Origin: Streptomyces sp. PH10-H1
GTDB taxonomy: Bacteria; Actinomycetota; Actinomycetes; Streptomycetales; Streptomycetaceae
Length of the DNA: 48,396 bases
Assembly: GCF_030063355.1 (NCBI RefSeq)
Contig: NZ_JASISZ010000064.1
Location: forward strand, 1-48,396
Direction: 5' to 3'
A program made the translations under genes and the position numbers. The notes beneath the pieces were generated by a model. It was not told where the DNA came from, made no database searches, and worked only from the letters and a program-made list of their open reading frames with translations. Position 1 is the first letter of the stretch, and the number at the start of each line of letters is the position of its first letter. This document shows, piece after piece, positions 8,081 through 17,000 of the stretch.

Positions 8081-9424
8081 GTGACCTCGTCGGTGACCAC
8101 GGGGGGCGCGGCCGGACCGCCCCCCGTGAGACGCAAGAGTCTGATGGGCACCCGCCCATGGGTGGCGATCGCCTTTCTGCTGCCCGCGCTGGTGCTGCTC
8201 GGTTCGCTGGTGCTGTACCCGATCGGGTACACCCTCCAGCGCAGCCTGTTCGACGCGGACAACGCGTCGTTCGTCGGCCTGAAGAACTTCGGTGAGGTCT
8301 TCAGCGACCCCGGCAATCTGACGGCCGTCAAGAACAACGCGATCTGGGTGGTGATCGCCCCGGTGGTGGCCACCGCGCTGGGGCTGATCTTCGCGGTACT
8401 GACCGAGCGGGTGTCCTGGGGCACGGCTTTCAAGCTCGTGGTCTTCATGCCGATGGCGATCTCGATGCTGGCCGCCGGGATCATCTTCCGGCTGGTGTAC
8501 GAGAACGACCCGGGCAAGGGGGTCGCCAACGCCGTCGTGGTCTCGATCCATGACACCTTCGCCGAGGCGTCCGCCTATCCGGGTGCCAGACCACGGCCCA
8601 ACAGCGATCTGGCGTCGACGGCGGGCGGCTCGTACACCTCCAAGTCGCAGGCCAGGCCGGGCACCGCGGCGGCGCTGCCGCTGATCGGGATCCCGCAGAA
8701 CAGGATCCCGGCCGGGGCGCAGGACGCCAAGGCCGCCGCGCCCGCGGCGGACGGCGTCTCGGGCACGGTGTGGCTGGACTTCAAGCCCGGTGGCGGCGGG
8801 AAGCCGGGCGTGATCGACCCGGGCGAGAAGGCGCTGCCGGGCGTCAAGGTCGAGGCGGTGAAGGACGGCAAGGTCGTCGCGTCGGCGAAATCCGGTGACG
8901 ACGGCACGTTCTCGCTGCCGGCCTCGGCGGCGGGAGCCCAACTGCGGCTGCCCGCCTCCAACTTCGCCTCACAGTACAACGGCGTCGACTGGCTCGGCCC
9001 GAGCCTGGTCACACCGTCCATCATCGTCTCGTACATCTGGATGTGGGCGGGCTTCGCGATGGTGCTGATCGCGGCCGGCCTGGCCGGTGTGCCGCGTGAA
9101 CTGCTGGAGCAGGCGCGGGTGGACGGCGCCAGCGAGTGGCAGGTGTTCCGGAAGATCACCGTGCCGCTGCTGGCACCGGTCCTGGTGGTGGTCCTCATCA
9201 CCTTGATGATCAACGTGCTGAAGATCTTCGACCTCGTCTACATCATCGCGCCGGGCGCGTCGCAGAAGGACGCCAACGTGCTCGCCCTGCAGCTGTACCT
9301 GAAGTCCTTCGGCGGCGGCAACGACCAGGGGGTCGGCAGTGCGATCGGCGTCCTCCTGCTGCTGCTCGTCCTGCCTGTGATGATCTTCAATATCCGGCGG
9401 CTGCGCAGAGAGGCACGACGATGA
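8081..9424 (+). CDS. ABC sugar permease (MalF-like) with large inserted extracytoplasmic domain
   Basis: Inner-membrane permease of 447 residues from GTG 8081; a GTG at 8093 is an alternative. The usual core is present: a first helix near 30-50, two more ending with AAGIIFRLVYENDPGKG near residue 150, and a C-terminal half from SIIVSYIWMWAGFAMV with the ATPase-coupling EAA loop GVPRELLEQARVDGAS. Between the halves lies about 150 residues where relatives have a short loop. The insert begins with a low-complexity linker (about 153-222) and then a beta-rich segment (about 223-292: GTVWLDF, PGEKALPGVKVEA, SGDDGTFSLPA) resembling SdrD-B/carboxypeptidase-regulatory-like domains. By topology it faces outside, next to the binding lipoprotein. 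The stop overlaps the next gene as ATGA. Confidence 0.85.
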   Translation: MTSSVTTGGAAGPPPVRRKSLMGTRPWVAIAFLLPALVLLGSLVLYPIGYTLQRSLFDADNASFVGLKNFGEVFSDPGNLTAVKNNAIWVVIAPVVATALGLIFAVLTERVSWGTAFKLVVFMPMAISMLAAGIIFRLVYENDPGKGVANAVVVSIHDTFAEASAYPGARPRPNSDLASTAGGSYTSKSQARPGTAAALPLIGIPQNRIPAGAQDAKAAAPAADGVSGTVWLDFKPGGGGKPGVIDPGEKALPGVKVEAVKDGKVVASAKSGDDGTFSLPASAAGAQLRLPASNFASQYNGVDWLGPSLVTPSIIVSYIWMWAGFAMVLIAAGLAGVPRELLEQARVDGASEWQVFRKITVPLLAPVLVVVLITLMINVLKIFDLVYIIAPGASQKDANVLALQLYLKSFGGGNDQGVGSAIGVLLLLLVLPVMIFNIRRLRREARR

Positions 9425-10272
9425 GCGCGATCGCGGCGAAACTCGCGGCCTGGGTCAGTGGCGGCGCGGTCCGCGTCTTCCTGATCGTGGTCGCGCTCTT
9501 CTGGCTGCTGCCGACCATCGGCCTGCTGCTGTCCTCCCTGCGCGACCCCACGGACATCGCGGCGACCGGCTGGTGGAAGGTCTTCAGCGCCCCTTCCCAG
9601 CTCACGGTCTCCAACTACAAGTCGCTGCTCAGCAACGACACCGTCGTCAACTCGCTCGTCAACACGATCCTCATCACCGTCCCCACCACGCTGCTCGTCG
9701 TCGTCATCGGCTCGCTGGCCGGCTACGCCTTCGCCTGGATGGACTTCCGCGGTCGCGACTGGTGGTTCCTGGCCGTGGTGGGCCTGCTGGTCGTTCCGGT
9801 CCAGGTGGCGCTGATCCCGGTCGCCCAGCTCTTCGGGAAGGTCGGCATCTTCGGTGACATCACCGGCGTGGTGCTCTTCCACACCGCCTTCGGCCTGCCG
9901 TTCGCGATCTTCCTGCTGCGGAACTTCTTCGCGGAGATCCCGCGCGAACTGCTGGAGGCGGCACGCCTGGACGGGGCCGGCGAGCTGCGGCTCTTCACCA
10001 CCGTGATCATGCCGCTGGGCGGCCCCGCCATCGCCTCGCTGGGCATCTTCCAGTTCCTGTGGGTGTGGAACGACATGCTGGTGGCGCTGATCTTCGCCGA
10101 CAGCAACTCGCAGCCGATCACCGTCGCCCTGCAGCAGCAGGTCCGGCAGTTCGGCAGCAACATCGACATCCTCGCGCCGGGCGCGTTCGTGTCCATGGTG
10201 ATCCCGCTGGCCGTGTTCTTCGCCTTCCAGCGGCAGTTCGTGTCGGGGGTGATGGCGGGCGCCGTGAAGTAG
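9421..10272 (+). CDS. ABC sugar permease (MalG-like)
   Basis: Second permease of the importer, 283 residues, starting in the ATGA overlap with the preceding gene, which indicates translational coupling. It has the six-helix MalG pattern: helix 1 VFLIVVALFWLLPTIGLLL, four central helices, and a C-terminal helix before the end. The EAA loop reads IPRELLEAARLDGAGELR, followed by IMPLGG. Length and content are normal for the family, without the insert seen in its partner permease. It should pair with that permease to form the channel, with a shared ATPase on the cytoplasmic side. Confidence 0.9.
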   Translation: MSAIAAKLAAWVSGGAVRVFLIVVALFWLLPTIGLLLSSLRDPTDIAATGWWKVFSAPSQLTVSNYKSLLSNDTVVNSLVNTILITVPTTLLVVVIGSLAGYAFAWMDFRGRDWWFLAVVGLLVVPVQVALIPVAQLFGKVGIFGDITGVVLFHTAFGLPFAIFLLRNFFAEIPRELLEAARLDGAGELRLFTTVIMPLGGPAIASLGIFQFLWVWNDMLVALIFADSNSQPITVALQQQVRQFGSNIDILAPGAFVSMVIPLAVFFAFQRQFVSGVMAGAVK

Positions 10273-10331
10273 CCCGGGTCAACACGCGGGCAACCCGGGT
10301 CAACACGCGGCCGACCCGGGTCAACGCGCGG
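10273..10331. repeat. Three tandem 21-bp repeats
   Basis: The 17-base core CCCGGGTCAACACGCGG starts at 10273 and 10294 and recurs with one change (ACGCGG to GCGCGG) at 10315, an exact 21-bp period. It begins directly after the stop codon of the second permease. The 21-bp spacing is two helical turns, so tandem protein sites on one face of the DNA are possible. The rest of the gap to 10500 is more A/T-rich around 10360-10450, where the promoter of the next gene is likely, but I cannot assign its boxes. Confidence 0.75.
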
Positions 10332-10500
10332 GCAAGCACACCCGCGTACGCCGTAACCAGATCACTCTCCGCGACGTTGCGCCCCATATAACGGGCACAG
10401 GCCGCGTACATCACTGTTCATCCGATAACCGAGTAATCCTCGCATTTGGTGCGTACGCGGGCGCCCGTCCACAGCGCCCGCGTCGACTCCTGGATGTGCC

Positions 10501-12804
10501 TTGCCTCGGTTCAGCGTCATCGTTCCCGCCTACAAGGTTCAGGCCTATCTGCACGCCTGCCTGGCATCCGTATTGACCCAGTCCTTCACCGACTTCGAAC
10601 TGATCGTGGTCAACGACGGCTCACCGGACGGCAGCGGCGAGATCATCGACGAGTTCGCCGGCCGTGACCACCGGATCACCGCCATCCACCTCCCGGAGAA
10701 CGTCGGCCCGGGACACGCCCGCAACGCCGGCCTGTCCCGCGCCACCGGCGACTATCTGCTCTTCCTCGACAGCGACGACACGCTCGCCCCGGGCTCCCTG
10801 CGGGCGATCGCCGACCGCGTCAAGGAGACCGGCGGTCCTGACCTCCTCGTCTACGACTACGAACGCACCTACTGGAACGGCGACGCGCGGCGCAACCGGT
10901 TCGCCGGGCTCCTCGCCCAGAGCGGCCCGGCCGCCTTCGTCCTCGACGACCGCCCGGAGCTGCTCCGCCTGCTCACGGTCGTCTGGAACAAGGCGTACCG
11001 CCGCGAGTTCGTCGAACGCCGCGGGCTGTCCTTCCCGCCCGGCTACTACGAGGCCACTCCGTGGACCCATGAGGCGCTGCTGGCCGCCGGGTCGATCGCC
11101 GTCCTCGACCGGGTGTGCGTCCACTACCGGCAGCGCCGGCGCGGCAACATCCTCGCCACCACGAGCCGCCGGCACTTCGACATCTTCAAGCAGTACGACC
11201 GGGTGTTCGCCTTCCTCGACAGCCACCCGGAGCTGGAGCGCTGGCGGCCGGTCCTCTTCGGCCGGATGCTCGACCACCTCACCGCCGTCTACAACGTCCC
11301 CGGCCGGCTGCCGCGTTCGGCGCGCGCCGACTACTTCAAGCGCTGCCGCTCCTACTACCGCCGGCACCGCCCGCGGAAGTACCGCGCCCCCCTCGGCGGC
11401 CGCTCGGGGCTGCGCTGCCTCCTGGTGCGCCTCGGGGCACGCCGCACCTTCCGGGCGCTCGGCGCCGTCCACCGGCTGCGGCTGCGCTCGCAGGCGCGCG
11501 CGACCGCCGGCTGCGGCCGGATCCGCGAGGCCGCGCTGCGGCTGCACTACCGCCTCCAGCGCCGCCGCGCCCTCGACCCGGATCTGGCGGTCTTCTCCGC
11601 CTACCGGGACCGTGGCTATGTCTGCAACCCGGCCGCGATCGAGGCCCGGCTGCGGGAGCTCGCGCCGCACATCCGCACCGCCTGGGTCACCACCCTCGAG
11701 CACGCCCACACCCTGCCGCCGGGCGTGCGCCGGCTGCAACCGGGCTCGGCCGCCTACTGGACGGCGCTGGCCCGCGCCAAGTACCTGGTCAGCAACGCCG
11801 AGTTCGACCACCGCTACACCAAGCGGGCCGGCCAGCTCAATCTGCAGACCCACCACGGCACCCCGCTCAAGCACATGGGCCTGGACCTGCGGGAGTTCCC
11901 GGCCGCCGCGCGCGGGACCGACTTCGAACAGCTGCTCCAGCACGTGGACCGCTGGGACTACAGCCTGTCGTCCAACCGGCACTCCAGCCTCACCTGGGAG
12001 CGCGCCTACCCGTCCGGCTTCACCACTCTCGAGTACGGCCAGCCGCGCAATGACATCTTCCAGCGGGCCACCACCGAGGACATCCTCCGCATCCGCGCCG
12101 AGCTGGGCATTCCGCGCGACTCCACGGCGGTGCTGTACGCGCCCACCCACCGCGACTACCGCGGCGGCTACCGGCCGGAACTCGACGTGGACCGGATGGC
12201 CCGGGAACTTGGCCCCGGATTCACGGTCCTGATGCGCACCCATCACCTCTACGACACCGGAGCGCAGCACGCTGCCGGACAGCCGGCCTTCCTCGACGTG
12301 TCCCGGCACCCGTCCGTCGAGCAGCTCTGCCTGGCCTCGGACGTGCTGCTGACCGACTACTCGTCGCTGATGTTCGACTACGCCAATCTCGACCGGCCGA
12401 TCGTCATCCATGCCGAGGACTGGGAGGTCTACCGTGCGTCGCGCGGAGCCTACTTCGACATCACCGCGCAGCCGCCCGGCCTCGTCGCGCGCAGTGAGGA
12501 TGAATTGACCGACATCCTCGCCACCGACGCCTGGCGCGGGCCGCGCTCCGCCCAGCTGCGCGCCGCCTTCCGCGAGCGCTTCTGCCCGTACGACGACGGA
12601 AACGCCGCCGAGCGCGTGGTCCGCCGGCTGTTCCTGGAGGACCACCGGGGCCTGCGGGGCCTGCCGGAGGACACCCTCCCCTCGGTCATCCCCCTCGAGG
12701 ACCGCCGTCCCGCGCCGGCGCCCGGCCAGGCGCGCGCGCTGTCCAGCCGGCCGCACACCGGGACCCTGTCCGTCTCCGCCTCACTCGCGTCAAGCGACCA
12801 CTGA
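10501..12804 (+). CDS. Bifunctional GT2 glycosyltransferase / CDP-glycerol glycerophosphotransferase (TagF-like)
   Basis: A 767-residue cell-surface polymer enzyme starting at TTG 10501; no in-frame ATG or GTG fits better. Residues 3-110 are a GT-A family 2 domain: FSVIVPAYK, VNDGSPDGS and LFLDSDDTL, with the acidic DxD intact. An Arg-rich middle (about 280-360) follows. From about 370 to 720 it is a TagF/TarF-type polymerase: YLVSNAEF, THHGTPLKHMG with the catalytic-type histidine, VLYAPTHRDYRGGY, VLMRTHHL, and LLTDYSSLMFDYANLDRPI. Such fusions both add a sugar and transfer glycerol phosphate in teichoic-acid-like wall polymers. The next gene follows after 11 bp, so they are likely co-transcribed. 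The exact polymer is not predictable. Confidence 0.87.
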   Translation: MPRFSVIVPAYKVQAYLHACLASVLTQSFTDFELIVVNDGSPDGSGEIIDEFAGRDHRITAIHLPENVGPGHARNAGLSRATGDYLLFLDSDDTLAPGSLRAIADRVKETGGPDLLVYDYERTYWNGDARRNRFAGLLAQSGPAAFVLDDRPELLRLLTVVWNKAYRREFVERRGLSFPPGYYEATPWTHEALLAAGSIAVLDRVCVHYRQRRRGNILATTSRRHFDIFKQYDRVFAFLDSHPELERWRPVLFGRMLDHLTAVYNVPGRLPRSARADYFKRCRSYYRRHRPRKYRAPLGGRSGLRCLLVRLGARRTFRALGAVHRLRLRSQARATAGCGRIREAALRLHYRLQRRRALDPDLAVFSAYRDRGYVCNPAAIEARLRELAPHIRTAWVTTLEHAHTLPPGVRRLQPGSAAYWTALARAKYLVSNAEFDHRYTKRAGQLNLQTHHGTPLKHMGLDLREFPAAARGTDFEQLLQHVDRWDYSLSSNRHSSLTWERAYPSGFTTLEYGQPRNDIFQRATTEDILRIRAELGIPRDSTAVLYAPTHRDYRGGYRPELDVDRMARELGPGFTVLMRTHHLYDTGAQHAAGQPAFLDVSRHPSVEQLCLASDVLLTDYSSLMFDYANLDRPIVIHAEDWEVYRASRGAYFDITAQPPGLVARSEDELTDILATDAWRGPRSAQLRAAFRERFCPYDDGNAAERVVRRLFLEDHRGLRGLPEDTLPSVIPLEDRRPAPAPGQARALSSRPHTGTLSVSASLASSDH

Positions 12805-12815
12805 ACGGAACCCCC

Positions 12816-13781
12816 ATGACCGCCACCCCCGTGGAAGCCCCCGTGGAAGCCCCCGTGAAAACCGCCGAGCAGCTTCCCCTCCCCACGCGACTGGCCGATG
12901 TGAAGGGCTGGTTCTTCCCCGCCGACCAGGTGCTCTTCGACTGGTTCCTCAGCCGCCAGCAGGACCTCACCGAGCCCGGCGACCTGCTCGAAGTGGGCGT
13001 GTACATGGGCAAGAGCGCCATTTTCACCGGCTCCTATCTGCGGGAGGGTGAGCGCTTCACGGTCTGCGACCTGTTCGACGGGCCCGCCGAGGACACCGCG
13101 AACAGCGCCGAAATGGCCAGGTCGTACTCCACGCTCACCCGGCGGGCCTTCGAGGCGAACTACCTCGCCTTCCACCCGGAGCTGCCGACGGTCATCCAGG
13201 GCCTGTCCTCGGTCGTGCCCGACCATGTCACCGCCGACAGCTGCCGGTTCGTCCACATCGACGCCTCGCACCTGTACGAGCACGTCCACGCGGACATCGC
13301 CGACGCCCGTGACCTGCTGAAGCCGCACGGCATCGTCGTCCTCGACGACTTCCGCGCCGAGCACTGCCCCGGCGTCGCCGCCGCGGCCTGGCAGGCCGTG
13401 ACCACCGGCGGGCTGCACGCCCTCTGCATCACCGGCACCAAGCTCTACGGCACCTGGGGCGACCCCGCGGCCGTCCGCACCGAGCTGCTGGCCTGGCTGG
13501 GGACCCGCGAGGACCTCTGGCACGAGGTGCAGACCGTCGCCGGCGAACAGCTCATCCGCATCAGCGGCAAGAAGGCCGCTCTCCCGGCCCAGCCCGCGCC
13601 CCGCCGCGGTATCGCCATCCCGGCCCAGGCCACCCCCAAGGACGGCGCCGCCGCCTCCGCCCCGGCCGCCGCCAAGTCCGCACCCGCACGAAGCCGCCGC
13701 TCCCCGCTCCGCCGCTTCGCGGTCAACGTGCTGCCGCCCTTCATCACAAAGGCGATCGTGAAGGCGAAGCAGCGCGACTAG
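12816..13781 (+). CDS. Class I SAM-dependent methyltransferase (TylF/Methyltransf_24-like)
   Basis: A 321-residue protein. After an N-terminal Pro/Val/Glu repeat encoded by three 12-bp copies (about 12830-12860), the Rossmann core starts with GDLLEVGVYMGKSA, the SAM-binding glycine motif. RFVHIDASHLYEHV and GIVVLDDF match the metal-dependent O-methyltransferases related to TylF. The C-terminal 80 residues are Ala/Pro-rich and basic (SRRSPLRRF), perhaps a membrane or polymer contact. It sits 11 bp after the first TagF-like gene and before the second, so a surface polymer or its precursor is the likely substrate, by context only. Confidence 0.8.
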   Translation: MTATPVEAPVEAPVKTAEQLPLPTRLADVKGWFFPADQVLFDWFLSRQQDLTEPGDLLEVGVYMGKSAIFTGSYLREGERFTVCDLFDGPAEDTANSAEMARSYSTLTRRAFEANYLAFHPELPTVIQGLSSVVPDHVTADSCRFVHIDASHLYEHVHADIADARDLLKPHGIVVLDDFRAEHCPGVAAAAWQAVTTGGLHALCITGTKLYGTWGDPAAVRTELLAWLGTREDLWHEVQTVAGEQLIRISGKKAALPAQPAPRRGIAIPAQATPKDGAAASAPAAAKSAPARSRRSPLRRFAVNVLPPFITKAIVKAKQRD

Positions 13782-13920
13782 GGCCTACCGGGGGCAGGGC
13801 CAGGGCGACGCAGTGCACGGGACAATCACCAAGAGCGACGAGTCCGCTACGCTGGGTCAAACCGAATTCTCCATCGCGCCGGAGCCGCCCAACCCACGGG
13901 AGGGGACGGGGTCGTAGGCG

Positions 13921-13990
13921 CGGGGGTCCGAAATGCTGCCGATCCATTTGTGGGCCGCCAGGCCCGTAAAGAGGCGATTTCGGACCCCCG
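13921..13990. repeat. Nested inverted repeat upstream of the second TagF-like gene
   Basis: A perfect 14-bp stem, CGGGGGTCCGAAAT at 13921-13934 and its complement at 13977-13990, encloses a 42-nt segment that holds its own hairpin GGGCC-GCCA-GGCCC (13952-13965). It ends 48 nt before the ATG at 14039. No T-run follows. It may be a leader RNA structure, an attenuator or a palindromic repeat element. Confidence 0.8.
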
Positions 13991-14038
13991 TGCCGGAGAG
14001 CCCGGCCCCGCACCCTGCCCGGAAAGGCCCGCCTCCGA

Positions 14039-17000
14039 ATGACGCCCCGACTGACCGTCGTCGTCCCCGTCCGCAACGTCGAGCAGTACCTGGAGGAATG
14101 CCTCCTGTCGGTCGCGGAACAGACACTGGACGGCCTCGAGGTAGTGATGGTCGACAACGGTTCGGCGGACCACGGCCCGGAGATCGCACAGCGCTTCGCC
14201 GACCGGGACCCGCGCTTCCGGCTGGTCCGCATGCAGCAGCAGGGCACCGAGGCCGGCACCGGGAAGGCCCGCAACACCGGGACGCGGCACGCGGATCCAC
14301 GCACCACCTACCTGGCATTCCTCAACGGCGACGACCTCCTGCCGCCGCGGGCGTACGAGCGGCTCGTCGCCCTGCTGGACCGGTCGGGGTCGGACATCGC
14401 GACCGGAAACGTCTACCGGCTGACCTCGCGGGGCCGCAGCCAGGCGCGGCAGCAGCGCGGTATGCGCGAGACCGTGCGGGGCACTCACATCACCAGGGAC
14501 CTCACGCTGCTCGCCGACCGGACCGTAAGCAACAAGGTGTTCCGCCGCACGTTCTGGGACGAGCACGCCCTCGTGTTCCCCGAAGGAGTGCACTTCGAGG
14601 ACGCCCCCGTCACCATCCGGGCGCACTTCCTCGCCGAAGCCGTCGACGTCTTGCACGAGCACGTCGTCCACCGGCGGATCCACGAGGGCTTGGACACCCG
14701 GCGGCGCACCGACGTCAAGGGCCTGCGGGACCGCGTCGCGGCCGTCGACGGGGTCAGCCGCTTCCTCGCCCGCCCCGGCGCCAGCCCCGGCCTCGGCGCC
14801 AGCCCCGGCCCCGGCAACACGCCCTGGTCCGCGTACAAACGGGACTACGACCGTTCCGTCCTGGCCGATGATCTGCTGTCCTGCGCCCGGGTCCTGCCGA
14901 TGGCCGGCCCGGAGTACCGCGAGGTCTTCCTGGACCGCGTCAGGGACTTCCTGACGCGCGTCGACCCGGCGCTCCACGGTGAACTCCCGGTGGAACTGCG
15001 GATCACCTGGCACCTGGTCCGCGAGGGCCGGCTCGGCGAGCTGCTGACCGTACTCGCCCACCAGGAGCGCAACGCGTCCGGCTTCACCGTCGCGGGCCCG
15101 CCGCTGCGCCGGCGCGCAGAACTCCCCGCCGAAGGAGGCGGCACGATCCGGCTGCCGCGCGCGACGACCGCGCTGTCCGCCGGTGACCTCCCGGTGCGGG
15201 CCCGCCTCCTGGAATCCCGCTGGGAGGACGGCAAGCTCGTCCTCACGGGCTATGCGTACATCCGCAACCTGGACGCCTCCAGCCGGCGCAGGTCCCTCAA
15301 GACCGCGTTCCTGACGTCCGGCCGCCGCAAGCTGCTGCTCCCGCTGCGTAACGTGCCGTGCCCCGAGGCCACCGACACCTCGGGGCAGGAGCAGCACTGC
15401 TACGACTGGTCCGGCTTCGAGATCACCGTCGACCCGAAGCGGCTGCGGCGCGGCGAGCGGTGGGTCGCGGGCCAGTGGCGGCTCGGCATCGCCGTGGCGA
15501 CCTCCGGCGTCGTCCGCCAGGCCGCAGTGCGCGCCGGGGACAGCGGCTCGGGCGCCTCACCGCTGCCGCACGCACTGGGGAAGGGGTTGCGCCTGGTCCC
15601 GTGGTTCAAGGACGGGCGGCTGAAGCTGTCGGTCGAGCCGGTCATGGTCCGGCTGACCGGTCACCGCGCCCTGGACGACGACGGCGTCGAGCTGATCGCC
15701 GCCAACAGCGGTGACCAGCAGCCGCGCACCCTGCGGCTGACCCACCAGGCGTCCGGTACGGCCTTCGACTACCCCGCCGTCTGCCGCCCGGCCGGTCCGG
15801 CGGGGAGCGTGATCACGGTCCGGCTGTCCCTCGCCGACCTGGCGGGCACCCGCCCCACCATCGCCGACGGCCCGCAGGGCGTCATCGACGGGGCGACCGA
15901 GACCTGGGACGCGGTCTTCACCCTGCCCGACGGGCGGAATCCGCGGATCGTTCTCGACCGGCCGGTGCCGCCCGGCCGGTACGGGCTCGGCACCGACCCC
16001 CGGCTCGGCGGGATCCACCGCGAGCTGGTCTTCGAGGCCGGCCCCGCCGGGAACCTGGCGCTGCGCGACCGTACGCCCCAGCCGCTGGCCGACCGGGTCG
16101 TCCGGCGGCCCGACGGCTCGCTGCTCATCGAGGGCGACCTGCCGCCCGCCACGCCCGCCGGGGCCGAGCTGGTTCTCAAGCACGGCACGCACCGGGCGGA
16201 GGCCGTGTTCCCGGTCACCGCGGACGGGGACCGATTCAGGGTGACCGTTCAGCCGGCGGACGCGGCGCCGTGCGAAGGCCGCTGGTACCTCCACCTGCGT
16301 GCCGCGGAGACCGACGCCCCCATGCGCGTCGCCCCCGCCGCGTTCCCCGCCCTGCCGCTGTCGCTCGCCCTGCCGTACGGCGGCCGGGCCCTGGCGCTGA
16401 ACCGCCGCCACCACGACCAGCTGATCCTGGACGCCGGTCCCGCCGTGCCGCCCGAGGACCACGGCCCGTACCGCCGGCGGCTGCTGCGCGAGCGGCACTA
16501 TCCGCAGGCCCGCGGCCGGGAGCTGCGGGACTCCGTGCTCTACAGCAGCTTCGACGGCCGCCAGTACTCGGACTCGCCGCGCGCCGTCCATGAGGAGCTG
16601 GTGCGCCGCGGCGCCGCCCTCGACCACCTGTGGGTGGTCGGCGACGCCCGGGTGCAGCTGCCGCCCACCGCGCGCGCCGTCATCCACGGCAGCGCCGCAT
16701 GGCACGAGGCGCTCGCGCGCAGCCGCCACCTCGTCACCAATACCCATCTGCCCGCCTGGTTCCAGCGGCGCGAGGGCCAGCGGGTCGTCCAGACCTGGCA
16801 CGGCACCCCCGTCAAGCGCATCGGCCAGGACCTGGCCGGCACCCTGTGCGCCGACCTCAGCCACCTGTGGCCGCAGCCCCGGCGCGGCCACCAGTGGGAC
16901 GTGCTCATCTCCCCGAACCCGTACAGCACACCGCTGCTGCGCCAGGCGCTCGGTTACGACGGCGAGGTCGCCGAGACCGGGCTCCCGCGTACCGACGTGT

